63,715 nt of DNA from Rhodobacter sp. (GTDB lineage: Bacteria; Pseudomonadota; Alphaproteobacteria; Rhodobacterales; Rhodobacteraceae), in NCBI GenBank assembly GCA_020251025.1, contig JADCDI010000035.1, positions 1-63,715 on the forward strand, written 5' to 3'. The position numbers were made by a program, and so were the translations under genes. Shown here piece after piece: positions 56,633-63,715 of this stretch (position 1 is the stretch's first letter; each line of letters opens with the position of its first letter). The notes under the pieces are model-generated. The model did no database searches. It was not told the origin of the DNA and worked only from the letters and a program-made list of their open reading frames with translations.

Positions 56633-57528
56633 GGCCGCCCCCCTGTTGCGATCTTCACATCAATCTGGGGAAGTTTTGCGCAATTACATCCCCTGCGTCA
56701 CCGGGAATCCGCAAAGGGCGCATTGCCGCAAGGGGCTGCACGCGCCAGGCCGCCCGGCTGCTGTCTGCCACCTTCGGGCCGGGGTTTGTCCCCGCTTGGG
56801 CCGCAGCGGGCGACAGTATCCCGGTTCCGGCAGGAACCGTGCAAACACCCCCCTTCCGGCTTCGGCAGAACCTCAGATTGCAAAGCGTCTTGTGCGGGCC
56901 ATCGTCAGCAGGCGCATCCCGCCAAGGCAACCCGGTGCGATTGACAACGACAAAGTTGCATGTTGCAGGAACTTGAACCGGTTTGACTGCGCCCGCCCGG
57001 TCAATTTCACAAGCCGCCCCGGCGCGCGCGCCAGATGCATGGCCCGGTCGGCCCAGGCATCCACCATGGCATACGGGGAAGGCCCGGCCGCCAGACGGGC
57101 CAGTCCGACCATGACGCTGCGGTCCGGCGGCGCATACAGATGGGCCTCCGGGTCTGGCGGCGGCTGCGGCAGGATCACGGCCGACACCCGGGCGATGGTC
57201 CCGGCAGGGTCGGTTGCGGGGGGCGTTCGCGCCGGACCCGACGCTGTCAGGCGACGTGCCGATACCGGTCATCCCGCCCATGCCTTGCCCTTTGATCGCG
57301 CCGCGAAGGGGCCGCCATGGCGCCCGTCGGTCCGCCCGGCGCGGCTGCCGATGCCGCAGGCATGCCCGGCCTTCGGATGGTCAAGGACCGTGCCGCAGGG
57401 AATGCGCTGCGGCACCAAAGCCTGCGAAAGCCGCGACTGAACCGGGGCCGGCACCGAAGGGGCCGCCAAGAAGGCCCCACAGACAAGCCTGCTGCCTGTG
57501 GTCCATAGGCATGGTCCTTCTTTTGCGG
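56633..57528. other. Intergenic region between two minus-strand operons
   Basis: About 900 bp without a confident gene. It must contain the promoter of the AAA+ operon near 56640-56750 and the end of the acs-acp operon transcript. I see no clear terminator. A minus-strand frame at 56873-57187 is listed separately as a weak candidate. Confidence 0.5.
56873..57187 (-). CDS. Possible small protein or gene remnant
   Basis: The 104-residue frame (MSAVILPQPPPDPEAHLYAP ...) has high third-position GC over its first 65 codons (SVMVGLARLAAGPSPYAMVD is plausible protein), but the last third loses this bias. No family is recognised. It could be a truncated relic of a larger gene rather than a functional one. 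Confidence 0.3.
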   Translation of the reverse strand: MSAVILPQPPPDPEAHLYAPPDRSVMVGLARLAAGPSPYAMVDAWADRAMHLARAPGRLVKLTGRAQSNRFKFLQHATLSLSIAPGCLGGMRLLTMARTRRFAI

Positions 57529-57777
57529 TCAGGCCGCCAGCATCGCGGCCAGATAGGCCACAGCCTTTGACGGGGTGGCAAGGCGCGGATAGTCGGATTC
57601 GGGGACCGGCAGGTTGAAACGCTTGTGCAAGGCACTGACAAGGTTCAGGAAATCCATGGAATCAAGGCCCAGGTCATCCTGCAGATGATCATCATCGCCA
57701 ATCGCTGCGGGGTCAAGATCGGGGGCAATGCCGATCAGGTCGGCGATAAAGGCGGCGCGGATTTCCTGGGGGGTCAT
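57529..57777 (-). CDS. Acyl carrier protein
   Basis: The 82-residue acidic protein has the phosphopantetheine site LGLDSMDFLN, with Ser at about 40, in a four-helix ACP fold. It is not the housekeeping AcpP, which sits with fab genes; the motif LDSMDFLNLVSALHKRFNLP is typical of carriers in special pathways. It overlaps the E2 gene by 4 bp and is the last gene of the acs-E1-E2 operon, so it may receive the acyl group made or activated there. Confidence 0.88.
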   Translation of the reverse strand: MTPQEIRAAFIADLIGIAPDLDPAAIGDDDHLQDDLGLDSMDFLNLVSALHKRFNLPVPESDYPRLATPSKAVAYLAAMLAA

Positions 57778-58961
57778 GTGTTGTCCGGCTCCTGCAGCAA
57801 ACGATCGATTTCGGCCAGGAACATCGCGCCCCGGCGGCCGTCGCTGACCCGGTGGTCGGCGGCAAGGGTGGCGGTCACCGCAAGGCCCGGCGTCAGGGTA
57901 CCGTCAAGGATCAGGGGCCTGACGCGCGGGGCACCGAAGCCGACCAGCGCGACCTGCGGCGGGTAGATCACGCCAAACAACGCATCCACGCCCGTCTCGC
58001 CCAGCGATGAGACGGTGATCGTTCCTTGCGTGATCTCGCTGTTGCGCAGCCGTCCGGCGCGGGTGCGCGCGACAAGGTCGCGCATCCTGTGCATGATGGC
58101 ATCGCTGTCCAGGTCTTGCGCGTCGGGGATCGCCGGGGCAATCAGACCGCCGCCGCGCAGCGCGATGGCAAGACCGCAGTTGACCGTGGCAGAGGGCACG
58201 AAGCCCCCTTCGTCAAACCGCCCGTTCATCTCTGGAACCCTGGCCAGCGCCCGTACCGTTGCGCGGACCAGAAGCGCGCCCATCAGCAGGCGGCGGTCCG
58301 GGGGGCGGGCGGCGTTGGTGGCAGCAAGCCAGCCCTGTGCGGCCTGCAGGGCAATCTCGTGGCTCAGGTAATAATGCGGGATTTTGCGTTTCGACCGCGA
58401 CATGGCAGCGGCAATGGCGTGGCGCATCCCGGTCAGATCAAGGCCGGGCCTGCCCTTGGGGCCGCCGTCCCCTGCCGGTGCCATGGGCGGCGCGGGGTGC
58501 CCCTGCGCCCCCGCCCCGACATCGGCCAGAAGAACCGCTCCACCGGGGCCGGAACCCGCCACCGTTTCAAGGGCAAGGCCAAGTTCTGCCGCACGGGCGC
58601 GCGCTGCGGGCGAGGCGGGGCGGGGGCCGCCGCTGCCGCCGGCCGGGGCCACAGGGGGTGCCGGCGGCTTTGCCGCCTGCGGCGGTTGCCCCCGGGGGGG
58701 CGGGGCAACGGCAGGTGCCGCATCTTCCGCCGTGCCGATCTGCGCCAGGGGCGCGCCGACCGGCAGGGTCTGGCCCGGTTCGGCCAGCAGGGCACTGATC
58801 TGGCCCGCCTCGAAAATCTCGATCTCGATGGCACCTTTCTGGGTTTCCACCACCGCCACGATATCGCCTTTGGCCACGTGATCGCCGGGCTTGACAAGCC
58901 ATTCGATCAGCTTGCCTGCCTCCATGTCGGCACCAAGCGAGGGCATGGTGAAAAGGCTCAT
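57774..58961 (-). CDS. Dihydrolipoamide acyltransferase (E2)
   Basis: The 395-residue protein has an N-terminal lipoyl domain (lysine in [16 protein letters not shown]), a Pro/Ala-rich linker, a peripheral-subunit binding domain ([20 protein letters not shown]) and a catalytic domain ([40 protein letters not shown]; ending [20 protein letters not shown], with the active-site DHRxxDG). It transfers the acyl group from lipoamide to CoA. It is the partner of the fused E1 encoded just upstream with a 4-bp overlap. No E3 gene is present here. Confidence 0.93.
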   Translation of the reverse strand: MSLFTMPSLGADMEAGKLIEWLVKPGDHVAKGDIVAVVETQKGAIEIEIFEAGQISALLAEPGQTLPVGAPLAQIGTAEDAAPAVAPPPRGQPPQAAKPPAPPVAPAGGSGGPRPASPAARARAAELGLALETVAGSGPGGAVLLADVGAGAQGHPAPPMAPAGDGGPKGRPGLDLTGMRHAIAAAMSRSKRKIPHYYLSHEIALQAAQGWLAATNAARPPDRRLLMGALLVRATVRALARVPEMNGRFDEGGFVPSATVNCGLAIALRGGGLIAPAIPDAQDLDSDAIMHRMRDLVARTRAGRLRNSEITQGTITVSSLGETGVDALFGVIYPPQVALVGFGAPRVRPLILDGTLTPGLAVTATLAADHRVSDGRRGAMFLAEIDRLLQEPDNT

Positions 58962-60949
58962 GCCGCGATCCCCGGCAGCGCCTTTACAGCGGCGATGATG
59001 TCTGCGACCTGCGGCAGGGCGGCGGTTTCCAGATGCTTCGGGTAAGGCACCGGCACCTCGGCGGCACAGACGCGGGCGACGGGGGCATCAAGATGCCAAA
59101 AGCACCCCTCCTGCACGCGTGCCGCGATTTCGGCCGACAGCGAGCCTGTGCGCCAGCCTTCGTCCACCACCACAGCGCGACGGGTGCGGCTGACAGAGGC
59201 CAGGATGGTCTCTTCATCCAGCGGCCGCAGGGACCGCAGGTCGATCACCTCGGCCTCGATCCCGTCCTGTGCAAGGGTCCCGGCCGCATCCATCGCCTTC
59301 CAGAACGACTGTGACCACGACAGCAGCGTCACATCCCGCCCCGGACGGCGGATCGCCGCGCGGTCAATGTCCACGGCACCCGCGTTGGCGGCGATCCTGC
59401 CCGCCATGTTGTACAGCATGACATGCTCCAGCAGGATCACCGGGTCAGGGTCTTGCAGCGCCGTTTCCAGCATGCCGCGCGCGTCTTCCAGGGTTGCGGG
59501 GGCGATGACGCGCAAACCGGGGATATGGGCAAAGAAGGCCTCCAGGCTGTGCGAATGCTGTGCGGCCAACTGCCGCCCCGCGCCGGTGGCCATGCGGATC
59601 ACCAGCGGCACGCCGAACTGCCCGCCGGACATGTGCCGGATGGTGGCGGCGGTGTTCAGGATCTGGTCCAGCGCAAGCAGCGAAAAGTTCACCGTCATGA
59701 TTTCGACAATCGGGCGCATGCCCGCCAGCGCCGCGCCGATCCCCGCCCCGGTAAAGCCGGATTCGGCCAGGGGCGTGTCGCGAATGCGGTCGGGACCGAA
59801 CCTGGCCAACAGCCCCGCCGACACCGCATAGCAGCCGCCATAGGCGCCGATATCCTCGCCCATCATGAACACGCGGTCATCGCGCTGCATCGCATCGGCA
59901 ATGGCCGCGCGGCAGCAGTCACGGTAGGTGCTGTCGGTCAGGGTGTCGGGGGCCGGGGGGTCGGGCGGTGCGGGGCGGGTTTCGGCGGTGACGTGGCGGG
60001 TCAGGTCTTCGACCGGCTCCCAGGGGGCCTGTTCGCAGGCGGCAACGGCGTTCGTCAGCTGCGCCTCGATCCCGGCTTCGATGGCGTCCACTTCCTGGGG
60101 ATGCATCAATCCGTTGTCCAGCAGCCAGGACTGGAACCGCGTGACGGGCGAGCGTTTGCGCCATTCCGCGACCTCGGCCTTGTCGCGGTACTTTTCGGCG
60201 TCGAACATGGAATGCGGCCGCGTGCGGTAGGTGCGGCATTCAATGAATTGCGGCCCGCCGCCGGCGCGGATCGCCTCGACCAGGCGGCGTGCGGCAGCTT
60301 CGACCGAAACCACATCGTTGCCGTCCACGCTTTGCGCAGGCATTCCGTAGGTTGCGGCGCGCGTGACGAAATCGGTGTTTGCCTGAACCCGCGCCACTGC
60401 CGTGCCCATGGCATAAAGGTTGTTTTCCAGAACAAACAGAACCGGCAGCTTCCACAGGGCGGCAAGGTTCATCGCCTCGTGAAACTCGCCTTCGGCCAGC
60501 GCCCCGTCGCCGAAGAAGCAGACCGTCACCCGGTCCTCTGCGCGCATATGGTCGCCCAGGGCAAGCCCCACGGCCAGCGGCAGTCCGCCCCCCACAATCG
60601 CATTGCCGCCGTAAAGGTTGATCCCGGCGTCAAACAGGTGCATCGAACCGCCGCGCCCGCCCGCACAGCCCGTGGCCTTGCCATACATTTCCGCCAGCGC
60701 GGATTCCAGGCTCATGCCGCGGGCCAGCGCATGGCCATGCTCGCGGTAGGTGGAAACGACCCGGTCGCGCGGCTCCAGCGCGGCGCAAACACCCACCGCC
60801 ACCGCCTCTTCCCCGTCGTAAAGGTGCAGAAAGCCGCGGATCTTTTCCTGGGTGTAAAGCTCGAAGCACTTTTCCTCGAACCGCCGGATGCGGATCATTC
60901 CCTGCAGCAGGGCACGGGCATGGGCGTGGTCCAGCTTTACCCGGGTCAT
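58958..60949 (-). CDS. Fused E1 alpha-beta 2-oxoacid dehydrogenase (pyruvate-type)
   Basis: The 663-residue protein joins both E1 subunits. Residues 1-330 are E1-alpha, with thiamine diphosphate motifs [28 protein letters not shown] and [20 protein letters not shown]. After a Pro-rich linker ([16 protein letters not shown]), residues about 340-663 are E1-beta ([60 protein letters not shown]). [15 protein letters not shown] suggests pyruvate (PDH) specificity rather than branched-chain. In most bacteria these are separate genes. It overlaps the acs-like gene and the E2 gene by 4 bp each. Confidence 0.9.
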   Translation of the reverse strand: MTRVKLDHAHARALLQGMIRIRRFEEKCFELYTQEKIRGFLHLYDGEEAVAVGVCAALEPRDRVVSTYREHGHALARGMSLESALAEMYGKATGCAGGRGGSMHLFDAGINLYGGNAIVGGGLPLAVGLALGDHMRAEDRVTVCFFGDGALAEGEFHEAMNLAALWKLPVLFVLENNLYAMGTAVARVQANTDFVTRAATYGMPAQSVDGNDVVSVEAAARRLVEAIRAGGGPQFIECRTYRTRPHSMFDAEKYRDKAEVAEWRKRSPVTRFQSWLLDNGLMHPQEVDAIEAGIEAQLTNAVAACEQAPWEPVEDLTRHVTAETRPAPPDPPAPDTLTDSTYRDCCRAAIADAMQRDDRVFMMGEDIGAYGGCYAVSAGLLARFGPDRIRDTPLAESGFTGAGIGAALAGMRPIVEIMTVNFSLLALDQILNTAATIRHMSGGQFGVPLVIRMATGAGRQLAAQHSHSLEAFFAHIPGLRVIAPATLEDARGMLETALQDPDPVILLEHVMLYNMAGRIAANAGAVDIDRAAIRRPGRDVTLLSWSQSFWKAMDAAGTLAQDGIEAEVIDLRSLRPLDEETILASVSRTRRAVVVDEGWRTGSLSAEIAARVQEGCFWHLDAPVARVCAAEVPVPYPKHLETAALPQVADIIAAVKALPGIAA

Positions 60950-62679
60950 TGGGCATCCCCTTCGAGAGTTGACAGATCGCCCTCCGGCAACCCCAGTTCC
61001 CGCGCCCGCAGCAGCCGCCGCATGATCTTGCCGGATCTTGTGCGCGGCAGGTGGTCGCGAAAGATGATGTCGCGCGGCGCAACCGAGGGGCCAAGGCGTT
61101 GCCGTGCATGGCCCCGCAATTCCCGTTCCAGGGCCTCGCTTGGCGCGACCCCGGCCTTCAGCGTGACGAAAGCCCTGACAACCTCGCCCGCCGTTTCGTC
61201 GGGGATGCCGATCACCGCCGCCTCGGCCACGGCGGGGTGCTCGATCAGCGCGCTTTCCACCTCGAACGGGCCGATCAGGTGGCCCGAGGATTTGATCAGA
61301 TCATCCGCCCGCCCGACGAACCAGAAATACCCGTCGCTGTCGCGCAGGGCGAGGTCACCCGTCAGATACCACCCGCCCGCAAAGCATTTTGCATAGCGGT
61401 CAGGCTGGCCCAGGTAGGCCCGCATCATCGAAGGCCAGCCGGGCCGCAGGGCCAGCTCGCCAATGGCCCCGTCGGGCTGTTCTGTCACCCTGTCACCGTC
61501 GCGGGTGACGATCCCGGCGGTGATCCCCGGCAGGGGCTTGCCCATCGCGCCCGGCTTTATGTCCATCTGCGCTGTGTTGCCGATCATGATGCCGCCGGTT
61601 TCGGACTGCCACCAATTGTCATGAAAGGGCAGGCCAATGACCTGCTGGCCCCAGATCACGCATTCGGCGTTCAGCGGTTCGCCCACGCTGGCCAGAAACC
61701 GCAGGGCACTGAAATCGCGGCCCCGTGCAGCTTCGGCACCGGCGCGCATCATCATGCGGATCGCGGTCGGGGCGGTGTACCAGACCTGCACCCGCTCCCG
61801 CTCCAGGATGCCATACCAGCGGTCAAGATCGAATTCCGCCTCGTCCACCACGATCGTCGCGCGGTTGCACAGGGGCGAGAGGATGCCATAGCTCATCCCT
61901 GTCACCCATCCCGGATCGGCGGTGCACCAGTAGATGTCTGCGGGGCGCAGATCCAGTGCAAGGCGCCCGGTCTCGGCATGGGCGACCACCGCCTGATGGA
62001 CATGGACCACCCCTTTCGGCAGGCCGGTTGTCCCCGAGGTGAAGTGCAGCAGCGCCATGTCCTCGGGTGCCGTGGGATGGGTGTCAAAGCTGTCGGGCGA
62101 TGCTGCCATCGCCGGGCCAAGCGCCACACAGCCTTCGGGCGCTGCATCGCCCAGGATCAGCACCAGCTTCAGCCCGGGCATGTCGGACCGCCACCCGGCC
62201 ACCTTGCGGCGATACTGCGCCTCGGTCGTGACCAGAACGGCGGCCCCGCCGATTTCCATCCGCGCCCGCACCGGCCCGGGACCAAAGGCGGCGAAAAGGG
62301 GGCAGACGACCACGCCTGCCTTCAAGGCACCCAAGGTCGCCGCGTAAAGGTCGGGCACGCGGCCCGAAAGCAGGAACATCCGCTCGCCCGGGCCGATACC
62401 GTGGGCGCGCAGCACATGGGCGAAACGCGCGGCCCGCCGGGCAAGACCGGCATAGCTCAGCACCTGCCTTTCGCCCGCGCGCCCCAGCCAGATCAGGGCC
62501 GCCTGCGCGCCGTGCCCTGCCGCAACATGTCTGTCCAGCGCCTCATGCGCCATGTTCAGGCCACCGCCCGGCAGGCCCTCCGTCCGCGCCCGGGCCGCTG
62601 CCCAGCCTGTGGGAAGGGGCGCTGCATCGCCCGCAGGCCTGGTTCCGGGAATGATTGCGTATGCCATGGCCCCGTCCAT
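60946..62679 (-). CDS. Acetyl-CoA synthetase-like acyl-CoA ligase
   Basis: The 577-residue ANL enzyme has the core motifs [62 protein letters not shown] and the catalytic lysine in [29 protein letters not shown] and NAECVIWG make it AcsA-type (acetate or propionate CoA ligase), shorter than classical Acs (about 650). Start: ATG at 62679, with a possible in-frame alternative at 62667. It heads the operon with fused E1, E2 and ACP, with an FNR-type box about 100 bp upstream. Confidence 0.87.
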   Translation of the reverse strand: MDGAMAYAIIPGTRPAGDAAPLPTGWAAARARTEGLPGGGLNMAHEALDRHVAAGHGAQAALIWLGRAGERQVLSYAGLARRAARFAHVLRAHGIGPGERMFLLSGRVPDLYAATLGALKAGVVVCPLFAAFGPGPVRARMEIGGAAVLVTTEAQYRRKVAGWRSDMPGLKLVLILGDAAPEGCVALGPAMAASPDSFDTHPTAPEDMALLHFTSGTTGLPKGVVHVHQAVVAHAETGRLALDLRPADIYWCTADPGWVTGMSYGILSPLCNRATIVVDEAEFDLDRWYGILERERVQVWYTAPTAIRMMMRAGAEAARGRDFSALRFLASVGEPLNAECVIWGQQVIGLPFHDNWWQSETGGIMIGNTAQMDIKPGAMGKPLPGITAGIVTRDGDRVTEQPDGAIGELALRPGWPSMMRAYLGQPDRYAKCFAGGWYLTGDLALRDSDGYFWFVGRADDLIKSSGHLIGPFEVESALIEHPAVAEAAVIGIPDETAGEVVRAFVTLKAGVAPSEALERELRGHARQRLGPSVAPRDIIFRDHLPRTRSGKIMRRLLRARELGLPEGDLSTLEGDAQ

Positions 62680-62778
62680 AAGTTCCGATCTGCGGCACCA
62701 CCTTTCAGCAGCGCGTTCGACCGCCCGCCCCGGGCACCGCAGCAGTGTTGCGCTTACGATTCGGGGGCCGCAGTGTCG

Positions 62779-62792
62779 TTGATCCACGTCAA
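62779..62792. promoter_or_regulatory. FNR/FnrL-type binding site upstream of the acs-PDH-ACP operon
   Basis: TTGATCCACGTCAA has the FNR-family half-sites TTGAT and GTCAA with four bases between. It matches the usual FnrL pattern TTGAT-N4-(A/G)TCAA. Centred about 107 bp before the first gene. The promoter itself was not located. Confidence 0.65.
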
Positions 62793-63244
62793 GGAATGTG
62801 GCGCATGCCGCCGTCGCCGGTGCCCGGACGGCATCAGGCCCCATCCAGACAGCCAGACCCGCGCCTGTCCGGCTTGATCTGCCTTGCGGCGATCACCGCC
62901 CCTGCCGCAGGGCCCGCACCGGGCTGGACTGACCGCATTTGCCCAAGGACCGGCACCGCCGTGAATAGGGGCCAGTTCCGGTTTCGAACGGCAGAATTGC
63001 CCGCACAGGGGGCCAAAGCACCGGCCAGGGATCAAGAGGGGGCACGGGAAACGCGGACAGACCGGCAACGGGGTTTCGCCACGACATGGCGCGCCCTGCG
63101 GCCCGGAACGGCCAGTCTGACCCCGGCGCCGGACGCCCGGTCAGACCCGTCGGGCACGGGGCGGGCGTTTGCCATCTGCATCCCATGTCTGCCTGTCATC
63201 CTGTGTTGGATGACAAGCCTGTTCCGGCTTTGACAGGCAACACC
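62793..63244. other. Intergenic stretch before the final repeat block
   Basis: No convincing gene. A small hairpin, TGTCATCC with GGATGACA, lies at about 63187-63215. Open frames here have no recognisable content. Confidence 0.4.
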
Positions 63245-63715
63245 CTGACAGGCTGCTGAAACAGCAATCCGACCGCCTGCCTGCGGGGCGTTCTTCGCGG
63301 TCCGGGGAAAGGGATTGCCCCTTCGGGCGGGACGCTGAAACGCGGGTCGCGTTTCCCCGCCCGCGCGGGATGGTTTCCTGTCGACCGCCAATTCCGGGAA
63401 GGACAGAGGCCAGCGCCCGCCGTGGGCGGAGCGGGCGCTGGCCGGGGGCTTTTGGCCCCCGGCCCGTCTTGGTGCCAGCGTGGCACCGTGGCAGGGGCGA
63501 TGGCCCCTGCCAGTGCAGCGGTGAAGGTCCCGTCGCCGTTCCGGGCGGGAAAAGGAAACGCATCGCGTTTCCCCGCCCGCACGGGACGGTGCCCCGTAGA
63601 CCGGCAGGTCCGGGAGGGACAGAGGCCAGCGCCCGACCCGGCGGGGGAGAAGCGCCCGCCGGGGGCGGGGCGGGCGCTGGCCGGGGGCTTTGGGCCCCCG
63701 GCCCGTCCTGATCCC
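63245..63715. repeat. Tandem copies of the four-hairpin repeat, cut by the window edge
   Basis: Two units are present. The first core spans 63409-63511 (GCCAGCGCCCG arm; GGCAGGGGC at 63490 with GCCCCTGCC at 63503). The second begins at 63625 and continues past the window end. AAACGC/GCGTTTCCCC hairpins precede each (about 63340-63358 and 63556-63575). The left border, CTGCTGAAACAGCAATCCGA, is nearly the same as the one at 8577. Confidence 0.85.

Noticed and set aside
62754-63068. 104-residue minus-strand open frame upstream of the acs-like gene
   Set aside because: Its composition (many Pro, Arg, Cys and Trp) is not protein-like and it contains the FNR box region.

Overview
The window is a high-GC chromosomal segment from an alphaproteobacterium, most probably a member of the Rhodobacteraceae (Rhodobacter/Paracoccus/Tabrizicola-like). 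The evidence is the mix of family-typical proteins (a TIGR02302/DUF4175 giant, DUF6638, DUF1523, DUF1244, DUF2834), phbA-phbB for polyhydroxybutyrate, a long-chain (Q10-type) polyprenyl diphosphate synthase, a dnaK promoter of the alphaproteobacterial RpoH type, and an FnrL-like box. Genus and species cannot be fixed from the sequence alone.

Layout. 1-3130: remnant of an IS5-type transposase, a secreted helical protein of unknown function, a decayed IS110-type transposase and one degenerate copy of an intergenic repeat family. 3131-6646 (minus): a tightly overlapping set, aroQ - HpcH/HpaI aldolase - AMP-binding enzyme - thiolase. 6705-8570: divergent metF and a MetR-like LysR regulator with a MetR-type box between them. 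8577-9215: tandem copies of the repeat family. 9217-15760: radC, dnaJ, dnaK (heat-shock promoter), then alkB, cysQ and kdsB. 16002-18415: an AT-richer, apparently acquired locus with a broken Hint cassette, two small unknown genes and a zincin-Hint protein that looks like a polymorphic-toxin module. 18677-25555: polyprenyl synthase, DUF2007, a tRNA-type methyltransferase, DUF465, EamA transporter, phbB-phbA, an EAL protein and tag. 25567-31951: tlpA-like thioredoxin, argH-lipoprotein-DUF2834, lysA and TIGR02302. 32118-38120: zinc-ribbon protein, ftsE-ftsX-plsC, gdx(sugE)-accA and two small conserved genes. 38413-42110: malyl-CoA-lyase-type pseudogene, dgcA-dat, DUF1244 and N-formylglutamate amidohydrolase. 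42248-48819: pyk, rpmI-rplT, pheS and pheT, the last two separated by a strongly palindromic insertion.

48874-56632 (minus) is the most interesting region. It is a translationally coupled operon: coiled-coil protein, all-helical protein, AAA+ ATPase, membrane protein (apparent insertion), a DUF559 nuclease flanked by G/C-rich inverted repeats, DUF6638, and two small membrane proteins. I know of no experimentally defined function for the set. A second copy of the first 21 codons of the DUF6638 gene lies upstream of the DUF559 cassette.

57529-62679 (minus) is a four-gene overlapping operon: acetyl-CoA-synthetase-like enzyme, fused E1alpha-E1beta dehydrogenase, lipoyl E2 and a free-standing acyl carrier protein. 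A near-consensus FNR/FnrL box lies about 100 bp upstream, which suggests acetyl/acyl-group activation under low oxygen. The window ends inside further tandem copies of the intergenic repeat family. No rRNA, tRNA or CRISPR array was seen.
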